A DNA stretch of 64,000 nucleotides, from contig NZ_KB235919.1 in assembly GCF_000332195.1 (NCBI RefSeq), forward strand, positions 149,038 through 213,037, written 5' to 3'. The notes below the pieces were generated by a model. The model had not been told where the DNA came from. It saw nothing but the letters and a program-made list of their open reading frames with translations, and searched no databases. Within the stretch, counting starts at the first letter, position 1; each line of letters starts with the position of its first letter. Source of the DNA: Pleurocapsa sp. PCC 7319. GTDB taxonomy: Bacteria; Cyanobacteriota; Cyanobacteriia; Cyanobacteriales; Xenococcaceae. The translations under genes were made by a program, and so were the position numbers. This document shows positions 35,129 through 44,841 of the stretch, in pieces.

Positions 35129-36281
35129 AAATGCTTTTTTCCTCAGTTTATTTAGTAGTTTTTTGACAGCCGCACAAGTAACTGAAATTAATTAACCAAG
35201 TAGTTTTTTTAGTAACAGATTTTGGGAAAACCAACTAAACAGTAAATCATAGTACCTAAGGGTGAAATTACTTACAGTATGAACTATTTATACAGTGTAA
35301 TTGTTCCTAAAGTTATTGACTTGAGCTGTTTTGCTTTTGTATTCTCATTAAGAGTTTCCTTGATATTTTTGTAGTATTTAGCCTTAAATAAGCATTACCA
35401 AAAGTAATAATACTATTTAAATTTAAAATAGAACGATTTTAAGCCATTTAGCACTATTTAAGAAAAATTAAACTATGCCCAAAATAAATATCAAACTACC
35501 CCAAGGATATGCTACCAATAATTACTTACGTAAATTGTAATTTATTTTACAGTTTTACAATTATTGACAGTTTTACAATGGAAGTTTGAAAAATCCAACT
35601 AAAAATTTTTTGCTTTCAAAAAGTACACATGATTAATACTCAAAAATGAGATTTTAGCTATTTTATACTCGTTAACAGAATTCAAGTAGATATTCTTCAA
35701 ACTAAGGAATTTAAGACTACCAATAGTGTTTCAGTATCTTGAAGACACTCAATAATACAATCAATATTATTAATTATTAGTTCGAGAATACAATGGTAGC
35801 GAAAACTGAAGGTGATTACACTCCTCTTAGTCTTCAGAGCGCAAATCTAATCTCAAATAAGTTATTGATATGTTGATAAATTTACCATCTGTATACCTCT
35901 TACATTTGTTTTTAAAGTAAGGCCAAACTTTCTAAAGCTATCCCCAGAAAATAGAAAGTCTTAAACGACAAGTATTGTACTGAGGGAGTCTCAGCATATT
36001 CAATCGAGACATTGGGGTTTCTCCAAAATGTTGACTGCCCCCATTACTTTACTACTAACATAGTACATTATTAGTGTTTTAATGTCGATCCTTTTTTTTG
36101 CATTTTTAAAGATAGATTTAAGTAGAATTCTGAAGCGATAACTTCTAAATCTCATCAAGTAGAATAGTATCGGCTGAAAACCTAGAAAAATACTTACCAA
36201 TTGAGTTAGAGAAACTGATGCTACCAATATTAACTACTAATCCTATCAACTAATTTAATGTGCTGGTAGCGTGCTTTTTAA
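35129..36281. other. AT-rich intergenic region with a short direct repeat
   Basis: About 1.15 kb with no credible gene. ACAGTTTTACAAT occurs twice, at 35549-35561 and 35567-35579. A 75-codon minus-strand frame at 36000-36227 lies directly upstream of the transporter gene, has no recognisable features and is not called. No Shine-Dalgarno sequence is evident for the transporter. Confidence 0.5.
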
Positions 36282-38519
36282 ATGAACATCAAAAATCCTC
36301 TAGCAAAACTAAAAGCTATTTTTAGTCAATCCAATTCTGTAAAACCCAAATCCTACAACACTTTTGAAGGTGTATTTAAACCTACTTTGCTGACAATACT
36401 AGGTGCCATTATGTATTTGCGGGTAGGTTGGGTAGTGGGAAATGCTGGATTGCTGGGAGGAATGCTAGTAATTTTTGCTGCTCTCAGTATTACCTTGGCT
36501 ACTGGGTTATCCCTTTCTTCAATTGCTAGTAATACTCGCTTAGAAGCGGGGGGTCCTTATGCAATGATTGCTAAAGCTTTGGGTTTGGAAGTTGGTGGTG
36601 CAATCGGTATTCCCTTATTTCTCTCTCAAGCCTGCGCAGTAGCAATGTATATCTTCGGTTTTCGTGAGGGTTGGTTGAGTATTTTTCCTCAACATTCTAC
36701 GCTGCTTGTCGATTTAATGGTATTTTTAATAGTCTTGACGATCGCATATATAAGTGCAGGATTAGCTTTTCGCATTCAATATTTGGTGATGGCATTAATT
36801 ACCATCTCCCTGATTTCTATTTTTGCCAGCACAACTTTTTGGGAGTCTCAGCAAACTTTAGTTTTACTGGGAAATTTCCCTGGTTCTCCAGAAAATCAAT
36901 TTACCGGCACAACTTTTTGGGAAGTTTTTGCTGTGTTCTTTCCCGCAGTTACAGGTATTATGGCTGGAGTAAATATGTCTGGTGAATTGAAAAATAGTCG
37001 TAAAAATATCCCCAGAGGAACACTATCGGCTATTGGCGTTAGCAGTATAGTGTATATTTCTCTATGTTGGTGGGCAGTTCGAGTAGCTTCTCCCGAGGAA
37101 CTGGTTAACAACTACACTATTATGATCGACCGAGCCCTGTGGCATCCTGCGGTTTTAGCAGGACTATTAGCCGCAACCTTTTCAGCAGCTCTTTCTTCAT
37201 TAGTTGGCGCACCACGCATTTTGGTGGCACTAGCACGAGATGATGTAATCCCTCAGGGGAAATTGATTAGCAAACTATCGACTAACGGTGAACCTCGTCG
37301 GGGACTATTGATTAGTAGCTTATTTGTTTTAGGTGCGCTCATGGTTAGGGATTTAAATGCGATCGCGCCTTTGATTACCATGTTTTTCTTGATTACCTAT
37401 GCAACCCTAAATTTGGTCGTACTCCTAGAATCGCAACTGGGCTTAATGAACTTTCGTCCTACTTTTAAAATACCGTCAATTATTCCTTTTTATGGCTTTA
37501 GTAGTTGTCTGCTTGCTATGTTGGTTATCGATCCCAGGTTTAGTTTTATTGCCACGATAATTGTTCTGGCAATTTATTTTCAGTTGGTTAAAAGACCTGA
37601 TAATCCCAAAATAGCCGGTGATGTCCGCAGTGGAATTTTTGAGGCGATCGCTCAATGGGCAGCGAAAAAAGTCATCGAAATAGATGTTAACAATTATCGA
37701 GCTTGGCGACCGACTTTATTAGTACCTGTCGAGCATTGGTCCCAGTTATTAGGTGAATTTCGCTTACTACTCGACGTCTGTCTGCCAGAAGGTTCGATCC
37801 AGTTATTAGGACTAACGGGAGAAGAATTGGATTCAAATTTTTCCTATCAGATCAAAAAATTGGCGGCGGCTTTTCGCCGACGGGGTATTTTTACTACTTT
37901 TTCGCTACTTAAATTTCAGACCCCATTAGAGGGAATTTTGGTAATTCTCCAATCTTCACAAAGCACTTTTTTTCGTCCCAATATTTTGTTCTTGAGAGTT
38001 CCCGAACAAGCTACAGACTGGGAACAGATGCAACCCATACTGGCTGAAGCTAAGAGATTAGAAGTCGGAGTGATGTTATTTGGGTTACATCCTCTAGCAG
38101 GCATGGGAAGAATGGAAATAATTAACGTTTGGCTTACTCCGCAAACAGGTGAATTGTCTTTCTTTGAAAAACTACAACAAGGAAATCTTAATTTAACTAT
38201 GTTAATGGCATTGAGATTATACAGAAGTTGGCAGGGTTCATTACACTTGATTACTGTCGTTTCTAGTACCGAGGAAGTAAAGCCAGCTCAACAGTATATC
38301 GAAGAACTGCGGGATCTTTGTCGTATTCCCAATCAAGCTAAAACTTTTGTTCTTGTTGGAAAATTTGAAGACTGTATTACTCAAGCACCCCAATCTGATA
38401 TGAACTTTATCGGCTTACCGCAAAAACCTAATTTCGATTTTGTCTATCATATGCTTGATTTAACTGGTTCTTCCTGTCTGTTTTTTCGGGATTCTAGTAA
38501 TGAAAGTGCGATTGCTTAA
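36282..38519 (+). CDS. SLC12-type cation-chloride cotransporter / amino-acid permease family
   Basis: The protein has 745 residues. About 12 membrane helices fill residues 30-435, starting with FEGVFKPTLLTILGAIMYLR and GWVVGNAGLLGGMLVIF, which match the APC-fold cation-chloride cotransporters (Na-K-Cl type). FAVFFPAVTGIMAGVNMSGE is another family block. The last ~300 residues form a soluble domain like the C-terminus of these carriers. It probably moves K+ and/or Na+ with Cl-. It is convergent with the P-type ATPase gene; the two coding ends overlap by 26 bases. Confidence 0.82.
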   Translation: MNIKNPLAKLKAIFSQSNSVKPKSYNTFEGVFKPTLLTILGAIMYLRVGWVVGNAGLLGGMLVIFAALSITLATGLSLSSIASNTRLEAGGPYAMIAKALGLEVGGAIGIPLFLSQACAVAMYIFGFREGWLSIFPQHSTLLVDLMVFLIVLTIAYISAGLAFRIQYLVMALITISLISIFASTTFWESQQTLVLLGNFPGSPENQFTGTTFWEVFAVFFPAVTGIMAGVNMSGELKNSRKNIPRGTLSAIGVSSIVYISLCWWAVRVASPEELVNNYTIMIDRALWHPAVLAGLLAATFSAALSSLVGAPRILVALARDDVIPQGKLISKLSTNGEPRRGLLISSLFVLGALMVRDLNAIAPLITMFFLITYATLNLVVLLESQLGLMNFRPTFKIPSIIPFYGFSSCLLAMLVIDPRFSFIATIIVLAIYFQLVKRPDNPKIAGDVRSGIFEAIAQWAAKKVIEIDVNNYRAWRPTLLVPVEHWSQLLGEFRLLLDVCLPEGSIQLLGLTGEELDSNFSYQIKKLAAAFRRRGIFTTFSLLKFQTPLEGILVILQSSQSTFFRPNILFLRVPEQATDWEQMQPILAEAKRLEVGVMLFGLHPLAGMGRMEIINVWLTPQTGELSFFEKLQQGNLNLTMLMALRLYRSWQGSLHLITVVSSTEEVKPAQQYIEELRDLCRIPNQAKTFVLVGKFEDCITQAPQSDMNFIGLPQKPNFDFVYHMLDLTGSSCLFFRDSSNESAIA

Positions 38520-41244
38520 TTTTGGTTGTTTCATTAATAATCAACGGTAGCAAGGCACTTACCAGAATAACTACACTATCCCCTAAACCGATTCCTGTTA
38601 CCTTGAGTAAACTACCAAAACTGGGAATAATTAGACATATAAACTGCAAACTTAGAGAAATTCCTAGAGCTAATCTTAAATAGTGATTTGGTTTGAGCTT
38701 AACTCGCCAAAATGGTTGACTAGATCGACAACTAAAAGCATGTAGTAATTGTGCCGTTACCAAACTCATAAAAGCAATAGTGCTAGCGCGATCGCCAATA
38801 CCGTAGTTAATAATACTGTAGCTATAAGCTCCTAAAGTAAATAGAGAAATTATACCCGCCTCAAAACCGAGCCGTTTAAAGTCAGCAGAGTCAATAATTG
38901 CTGCTTCTGGATTACGAGGAGGAACATTTAAAACATCTGGTTCGGGTGCTTCTAAACCCAATGCTAAACCAGGAAATATATCAGTTACCAAATTTAACCA
39001 TAAAAGCTGAATCGCGTTGAGGGGTTGACCAATTCCGCATAAATTAGCTAAAACCATCACTATAATTTCGCTCAGGTTAGTAGATAGCAAAAAATGAAGT
39101 GCCTTTTTGATGTTGTTATAGATAGTTCTTCCCTGACTGACAGCAGCGATCGCTGTTGCTAAATTGTCATCTTCTAAAACAATATCAGCAACTTCTCTAG
39201 CTACATCAGTACCACTTTTACCCATTGCAATGCCCACCTCAGCAGCTTTTAGGGCAGGAGCATCATTAATCCCATCTCCCGTCATCGCCACAACTTTGCC
39301 TGCCTTTTGCAAGGCGCGAACTATTTTTAATTTGTCAGCAGGACTAATTCTGGCGAAGAAATTAACTGGGACTTGAGCGAGATTAGCTAAGGACGGATGA
39401 TTTTCCAGGTTTGACTCTTTTCTTAACAGTGTATTTTGTTCCTCTAGTTTCAAGTCGAAAAACTCACTCACCAAAAGTAACTCACCATCTATTCCTACTA
39501 ATTCTTTTTCCTGGCTTAGATTCAACTCTGATGCGATCGCACGAGCTGTATTTGCTTGATCGCCCGTAACCATTACAGTGTCGATTCCTGCTCGATGAAA
39601 GTCGGCAATTAATTCTTTAACTCCAGGTCGGATTGGATTAGTAATGCCAATCAGACCCAACCAGACAAGTTTATCTGAAGCGATCTCTTCTGTGCCTTCA
39701 ATCTCTTTATAGGCTGTTCCCAATACACGGAGGGCTTGACTGGTCATTTGTTGATTAGCTTTGGCGCTCGCTTGTCGCTCTATTTCAGTTAATAATACTG
39801 GGCGATCATTTTTAAGTTGAAACTTACATAGTTCTAAAACTTCTGAGGGATTACCTTTAACTGCAATTAGTTTCTGGGATTCATTGATCTGATGTACCGT
39901 AGCCATATAGTTTTGACCATCGGCACGATGATTAATTTCTAGCAGCGGATATTTGGTTTGCAGAGCAATTATATCTATATCTGCCGAGATTGCCATTTGC
40001 ATTAAAGCATTTTCGGTCGGCGAGCCGTCAATTATATTTTGACTGGGATTTATCTGACTTTCGTTACAAAGAACGGCAACCTTAATTAGCTGCCATAATT
40101 CTTCATGGCGATCGCCAGAAAATTCCCCATCTTTAACTTTAATCTGGTGGCTAGGGGTTTGAATTTCTACCACTGACATTTGATTAGCAGTAAGTGTCCC
40201 GGTTTTATCCAAACAGATAGTTTGTACCGAACCCAAAGCTTCGATGGCATCGAGACGGCGAACTAAAACCCGTTTCTGTCTCATGACGTTAATTCCCAAT
40301 GCCAAAGTGATCGTAGCGACAGTCGGCAATCCTTCGGGTACGGCAGCTACAGCTAAGGCGATCGAGGTTTTGAGCATTTCGATGAAACCATAACCGCGAA
40401 CTATTCCCAGTCCTAAAACTAGGATACATACGGCACTAGATAATAAAACCAGTTGACCAGCAGCGCGATCGAGTTGTTTTTCTAGTGGAGTTTGTGGAAT
40501 AGAGGTTTCACTGACCAAAGCCTGAATCCGACCCATTTCCGTCTTTTGCCCCGTAGCTACTACCACTCCTAATCCTTGTCCCCCAGTCACAAAAGTACTG
40601 CGATAAACCATATTGGTACGTTTGGCTAAGGGAAGATCTAATTCTGGTAGAGTTTGCCAAGTTTTGATAACAGGAATACTTTCCCCTGTGAGGACAGATT
40701 CATCAACACTTAGGCGATCGCTCTCCACCAGCCTGGCATCGGCAGCAACGTAACTACCAGGTTTGAGAATCAAGATATCGCCAACTACAACCCCTTGTGA
40801 TTCAATTTCTATCGCTTGACCATCTCTAATTACCCAGGTAGATGGATTAATCAGGTTTTTTAACGAGAGAATAATTCGTTCTGAGCGGCTTTCAGTTATA
40901 TAACCTAATACAGCATTGATAAAGACTACACCTAAAATCACCAGCGCATCAACTTTACTATCAGTGGCAATTGAAAGTATGGCAGCTAAGGTTAAAAGAG
41001 CAACAGGAATTGACCAAAAGTAGCCCAGAAAAATTATCAATCCCGAACGAGGTTTAGTTTCAGCTAAAACATTTGCTCCATATTGAGCTACATTTTGCTT
41101 TACTGCCTGTGCTGATAATCCCGATGTTACGGAAGTTTTTAACTCGGCTAAAGTTGATTCAGCTGATTTAAAATGCCAATTTTGCTGGAAAGTACTATTT
41201 ATTTGCTTTTCATGAAATTCTTGATTCCCTGTTTCAATCACCAT
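38494..41244 (-). CDS. P2-type cation-transporting ATPase (Ca2+-type)
   Basis: The protein has 916 residues. It shows the actuator loop LTGESIPV, phosphorylation site ICLDKTGTLTANQ, MVTGDQANTARAIA and hinge VAMTGDGINDAPALKAAEVG. Membrane motifs match SERCA-type pumps: VAAVPEGLPT in M4 (Glu), STNLSEII in M5 (Asn and Glu) and NLVTDIFPGLALGLEAPE in M6 (Asn, Thr, Asp). These are the Ca2+ ligands of SERCA, so Ca2+ export is likely, although some cyanobacterial relatives move Na+ or K+. It is co-directional with the bactofilin-like gene upstream (31-base gap). Confidence 0.9.
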   Translation of the reverse strand: MVIETGNQEFHEKQINSTFQQNWHFKSAESTLAELKTSVTSGLSAQAVKQNVAQYGANVLAETKPRSGLIIFLGYFWSIPVALLTLAAILSIATDSKVDALVILGVVFINAVLGYITESRSERIILSLKNLINPSTWVIRDGQAIEIESQGVVVGDILILKPGSYVAADARLVESDRLSVDESVLTGESIPVIKTWQTLPELDLPLAKRTNMVYRSTFVTGGQGLGVVVATGQKTEMGRIQALVSETSIPQTPLEKQLDRAAGQLVLLSSAVCILVLGLGIVRGYGFIEMLKTSIALAVAAVPEGLPTVATITLALGINVMRQKRVLVRRLDAIEALGSVQTICLDKTGTLTANQMSVVEIQTPSHQIKVKDGEFSGDRHEELWQLIKVAVLCNESQINPSQNIIDGSPTENALMQMAISADIDIIALQTKYPLLEINHRADGQNYMATVHQINESQKLIAVKGNPSEVLELCKFQLKNDRPVLLTEIERQASAKANQQMTSQALRVLGTAYKEIEGTEEIASDKLVWLGLIGITNPIRPGVKELIADFHRAGIDTVMVTGDQANTARAIASELNLSQEKELVGIDGELLLVSEFFDLKLEEQNTLLRKESNLENHPSLANLAQVPVNFFARISPADKLKIVRALQKAGKVVAMTGDGINDAPALKAAEVGIAMGKSGTDVAREVADIVLEDDNLATAIAAVSQGRTIYNNIKKALHFLLSTNLSEIIVMVLANLCGIGQPLNAIQLLWLNLVTDIFPGLALGLEAPEPDVLNVPPRNPEAAIIDSADFKRLGFEAGIISLFTLGAYSYSIINYGIGDRASTIAFMSLVTAQLLHAFSCRSSQPFWRVKLKPNHYLRLALGISLSLQFICLIIPSFGSLLKVTGIGLGDSVVILVSALLPLIINETTKIKQSHFHY

Positions 41245-41275
41245 TTATTTTTCAGAGCGATCACGATTCCTGTGC

Positions 41276-42181
41276 TTATCCTCCTGATGGTTGTATAGTA
41301 CCTTCTAACTGATCGAATCGCTTTTGAATAGTTTCTGGTTGCATCGTACCTACTCGTGATAGTAATACTGCACCAAAACCAAATAAATTAAGCATTAAAA
41401 TTATCAATCCTCCAGCGATTGGAATCAGACTCATGATGACTAAAATTAGCATTCCCACTAAAAAAGGAATAATAGCCTTATCTGAATGCGGAATAATTTT
41501 CTTGCCAATCCATAGTCCAGTAGCGATCGCACCAAGCAAACCGGCAACAGCAAAGCCTAGATTAGCGATGGGAATAAGTAAAAAGCCAAATACACTACCA
41601 GCAAATAGAGCAACAAACAGGGTAATCGCTACAATACCACCTAAACCCCACATCCCACTTTTAAACGGATGTTGGTGCATAGTAGCCGTAATGCTTTGAA
41701 TGTGACCTGGAAGTAGTAAAAGTAAAAATATGCCAAAAGCAAAGACAACTATTAGAGAAGCTAAAGAGAATAAAGCATTCATTAAATAAACAGTGCCCAA
41801 TAAGCCAAAACGCTCAAATAATACTTTAGCATTACTGAATATTACTACTTCACTACCACCGACCATAGCACCTTCTTGTTTAATAATCTCTCCGCCAATA
41901 GCTACCGCATCCCCTCCAACGCTAGCATTGGGTTTAAGGATTACATCTCCCCCAAGAGCTAAGGCATCATGAGTAACTTGTCCCTCATTAAAGATAGTTA
42001 CATTTCCGCCAATAGCTACTGCATCAGTCACAACTTGTTTTTCAGGAACTGTGACATCAGTATTCATTTTGAAGATTTGAATATCGTTCTCGTTATTAGC
42101 AACAGCAACTCCAGTTACAAAAATCAACAGGAAAGTTGCCATAAAAGCCACGATTAGCGGTCTTAGTTTTCGCCAGCTCAT
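41276..42181 (-). CDS. Membrane protein with bactofilin-like polymer-forming domain
   Basis: The protein has 301 residues. A signal or first membrane helix (LIVAFMATFLLIFVTGVAVA) is followed by a short beta-solenoid with repeats VAIGGNVTIFNEGQVTHD, ALALGGDVILKPNASVGGD and VAIGGEIIKQEGAMVGG. After this come four or five membrane segments and a short cytoplasmic tail. The repeats resemble polymer-forming (bactofilin-like) domains, but facing the periplasm. The function is unknown. The 31-base gap to the P-type ATPase gene suggests a shared operon and perhaps an envelope or ion-stress role. Confidence 0.75.
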   Translation of the reverse strand: MSWRKLRPLIVAFMATFLLIFVTGVAVANNENDIQIFKMNTDVTVPEKQVVTDAVAIGGNVTIFNEGQVTHDALALGGDVILKPNASVGGDAVAIGGEIIKQEGAMVGGSEVVIFSNAKVLFERFGLLGTVYLMNALFSLASLIVVFAFGIFLLLLLPGHIQSITATMHQHPFKSGMWGLGGIVAITLFVALFAGSVFGFLLIPIANLGFAVAGLLGAIATGLWIGKKIIPHSDKAIIPFLVGMLILVIMSLIPIAGGLIILMLNLFGFGAVLLSRVGTMQPETIQKRFDQLEGTIQPSGG

Positions 42182-42641
42182 TATAAGAATTCTCCTATGA
42201 TTAGGTTAGTGATTAATAGTTAGTGCTTAGTTTTTCTTAGCTATAAATTTTACTTTGAGTTTAGACTAAAAGTTTGAGGATATTGTGAAGAGAGCAATTT
42301 TCAAGCTAAACCTTGGCATAACCACTTTTTTCTAAAAACTCGACAAAAAGCAAATACTAGTTTTCGAATAGTAATTGATAATTTAATAACAGGTAAGATA
42401 ATAATTTATCTTCAAAAAGGTAATTAGAAAATTAATATTTTAGTAAATTTATATGTCATATCAATTTATATTGATAGAAGAGTGATAAATTAGAAATAAG
42501 AGATTTTAAAACTTTGTCAATATAGATACAACTTAATTTATATTGAATCAAGAAAGTTAAACTTTTGAACTTATCTCAAGCAAAAACTATTAGTAAAAAG
42601 TAATGGCATAATCTATCTTAATAATTAAGGAGGTAAAGGTT

Positions 42642-42794
42642 ATGAAACCAATGATTTGGCATCCTGAACCGAAGGATAAAAAAGTTAATCAATATTTAGA
42701 TAAAACTAATCGTGAACCCTGGGTAGCTATTTTAGTTGGAATCTTGTTAATTGTGTGTTGTTTCACGCTTCTGGTTCTTCTAGGTACTTTTTAA
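42642..42794 (+). CDS. Small single-span membrane protein, 50 residues
   Basis: An ATG at 42642 is preceded at optimal distance by AAGGAGGT, a near-perfect Shine-Dalgarno sequence and one of the strongest in the window. The 50-residue product starts MKPMIWHPEPKDKKVNQYLD with a charged N-terminal half. It ends in one membrane helix (WVAILVGILLIVCCFTLLVL) and a very short tail. It resembles no family I can name. Its position between the bactofilin-like gene (divergent) and the receiver gene gives no firm clue. Single-span peptides of this type often bind a larger membrane complex. Confidence 0.65.
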   Translation: MKPMIWHPEPKDKKVNQYLDKTNREPWVAILVGILLIVCCFTLLVLLGTF

Positions 42795-43588
42795 TGCTGG
42801 ATTCATAGTCATTCCAATTAGTTAAACTATGGTGAAAGATTGTTTCAGAACAGATAATTCTTGTTAGGGCAATATTTTTACGAGAAGGCTCAAGACAATA
42901 CGATTCACTTTTAGCCTAATATATAAGTTTTATGGGGAATGACTATATTTTTTATATGGATAAATCGCAAGCCCTAATCTTTGACTGCCGGAAGTATTTC
43001 AGTAAAACTAGCTAAAGATTTTGCATTTTAGTTCCTAAATTTAAGTTAATCAGATAGCATTTTTAACTTTGTCCCTAAATTTTTATGGAATCTTTATCGT
43101 TTCTCAGGCTGGCGGTCAATTTTCATTTTTCAAGTCTGATTTTTTCGTTATTCATTTTCATTAACTATAGATTAATGAGAATCAGGCTTGGAAAGAAACC
43201 TTTATTTGAAGGGGCTTTTAGAGCTGCTGTGAAGAGTAAGAACTTTGTCTGAGTTTAAAAAATAACCATAGAGTCTTAACAGTTGATTTACTCAGACAAT
43301 AAAGGTTTAAGTCTCTAAGTGGATTAATTAATTTCTCCTACTCGACCTTGGTAAAATATGCCGAGGTTTTTACTTGCTAATAAATGAAAAAAATCAGAAG
43401 TTTTGTATTACTTTTGCAACTATTTAGATTTTAACTTGAGTTGAAACCAAGATTGTCACAGATTTAAAATCAGTAAATCACTATTAATAGATTCAATATT
43501 AGATTTAGTACTTTGTTAGATGATGAAAGTAAAAAAGCTTGGTTTTTCTCAGTTTTTTATTTCGATTATTTTTATCAAAAAGTTTTTA

Positions 43589-43617
43589 GTTTTTAGTTTA
43601 AATTAAATACTAAAAAC
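43589..43617. repeat. AT-rich inverted repeat
   Basis: GTTTTTAGT at 43589-43597 pairs perfectly with ACTAAAAAC at 43609-43617 around an 11-base loop. The low GC content makes it a weak terminator. No function is assigned. Confidence 0.4.
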
Positions 43618-43653
43618 AATTGTGTTTAAGATCCCATAGTCTTACTGTGTCCC

Positions 43654-43686
43654 CGTTCAGGTATAGTTTAAGACTATATTTGAACG
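43654..43686 (-). terminator. Inverted repeat downstream of the receiver gene, possible terminator
   Basis: CGTTCAGGTATAGT and ACTATATTTGAACG form a hairpin with 12 of 14 positions paired. It lies 40 bases past the stop codon of the minus-strand receiver gene. No T-run follows, so a role in mRNA 3'-end protection is as likely as termination. Confidence 0.35.
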
Positions 43687-43725
43687 ACTAATAACTAATT
43701 ACTAACGACTAACGACTTTTTTTAT

Positions 43726-44091
43726 TTATAAGTTTAACATTTTATTGATCGCTGCTTTAAGTTCTCGTATTGTACAAGATTTACTGAGATAACCGTTTAC
43801 TCCCAACTTAATAGCATATGCTCGTTCGGCTTCACTATTTAACGAAGTAAAAAAAATAAAGGGAATCATTACCGTTATCGGATTTTGGCGTAGGGCTTGA
43901 AGAACTTGATAACCACTTAATCCAGGCATATTAATATCGCAGACAATTACATCAGGTAAATGTTTTTGTGCTTTGTCTAGACCATTTTTGCCAGATGCTA
44001 CCGTAATAATCTCGTAATTTAGATCTTCCAGGCTTTCAGAAATTAGCTCTCTGATATCTTCATCGTCTTCTATAATCAAAATCTTAGGCAT
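43726..44091 (-). CDS. Single-domain response regulator (CheY-like receiver)
   Basis: The protein has 121 residues, a receiver domain only. The acidic pair is in ILIIEDDEDIRELI, the phosphoacceptor Asp in DVIVCDINMPGLSGYQVLQA, the Thr/Ser switch in FIFFTSL and the conserved Lys in GYLSKSCTIREL. There is no output domain, so it must act through protein contacts or phosphotransfer. No histidine kinase adjoins it on the same strand; the multi-GAF kinase gene starts 750 bases away on the opposite strand. A partner cannot be assigned. Confidence 0.9.
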   Translation of the reverse strand: MPKILIIEDDEDIRELISESLEDLNYEIITVASGKNGLDKAQKHLPDVIVCDINMPGLSGYQVLQALRQNPITVMIPFIFFTSLNSEAERAYAIKLGVNGYLSKSCTIRELKAAINKMLNL

Positions 44092-44841
44092 TTTACTCCA
44101 TTTTTAGCTCAATAAAGTACATTATCTTTGCATTCTAGTAAAAGGCTATATTAGACGTTTAAATGCTATTGAAAATCTAGTTTAAAAAACTCCGCAAAAT
44201 TAATGATTTATTTGGTAATCAAAAGTAAATATTTGTCTTGATCTAAGTAGGACTTTAATTGAATACCATTATGATAAAATAACTTATATAAGGCTGTCTG
44301 TTATTTAGTTAACGCCTTCCAAAATTAATGTATAAATAACAGCAGGATTTAGGGCGATTTCTGGCAAATTTTCCCAACTATATCAAAATATTGGCAAATT
44401 TATAGTATTCAGTTTTGATAATTTAATGTATATTTTGATACTAGTTTTTCGTACTTAACCGTTTGATTGATAAAGATATAAGTTTAATTTTGATCGGTAT
44501 TAATTGTCACAAACCTAATTAAGTAAACAAAGTAATTCCAAATATTTATAGAATTAGATTTAACTTTTATAGACGCTTTAATAATTACAGAAGTTTTAAA
44601 AAGATACAACTAATAAAACTAATATTACAAATGACCTTTGGTCATATATTTACAAATGACCTTTGGTCATATATACCAATATTGCAAAATAGGACACGAT
44701 GTAAAGCCAGGCGATCGCTTATTTATTGTTGTACCCCAAAAAATGCCTCGGAGATAACTCAAAGGTTTACATAGCATGGGTATCATTATCATAGCCCCCT
44801 AGTTACAAGACTGGGGGAACATAATATCGAATTAATCCCCA
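44092..44841. other. Divergent intergenic region with operator-like palindromes
   Basis: 750 bases between the divergent receiver and kinase genes. It contains the tandem palindromes at 44631-44670. A further hairpin lies 25 bases before the kinase ATG: CCCCC at 44795-44799 with GGGGG at 44813-44817, extended by TAGT/ACT. No open frame is credible. No Shine-Dalgarno sequence precedes the kinase ATG. Confidence 0.5.
44631..44670. promoter_or_regulatory. Two tandem copies of a perfect 15-bp palindrome (operator-like)
   Basis: ATGACCTTTGGTCAT occurs at 44631-44645 and 44656-44670. Each copy is a perfect inverted repeat (ATGACC, TTT, GGTCAT). The copies sit inside a 25-base direct repeat, ACAAATGACCTTTGGTCATA. 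They lie about 170 bases upstream of the sensor kinase gene, and the 25-base spacing is near 2.5 helical turns. This looks like a paired binding site for a dimeric regulator; the regulator is unknown. Confidence 0.55.

Larger units (their letters stand above)
42182..43725. other. Long intergenic region holding one small gene
   Basis: About 1.5 kb of mostly AT-rich DNA. It holds the 50-codon membrane peptide gene at 42642-42794 and two inverted repeats near 43589-43686. Nothing else recognisable is seen. Confidence 0.5.

Noticed and set aside
36000-36227. A 75-codon minus-strand frame upstream of the transporter gene
   Set aside because: No motif or start signal is visible, and it lies where the promoter of the transporter gene is expected.
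44628-44675. Two 25-base direct repeats that might be a mini CRISPR array
   Set aside because: The copies are adjacent without a true spacer, and each centres on a perfect palindrome. An operator or repeat pair fits better.
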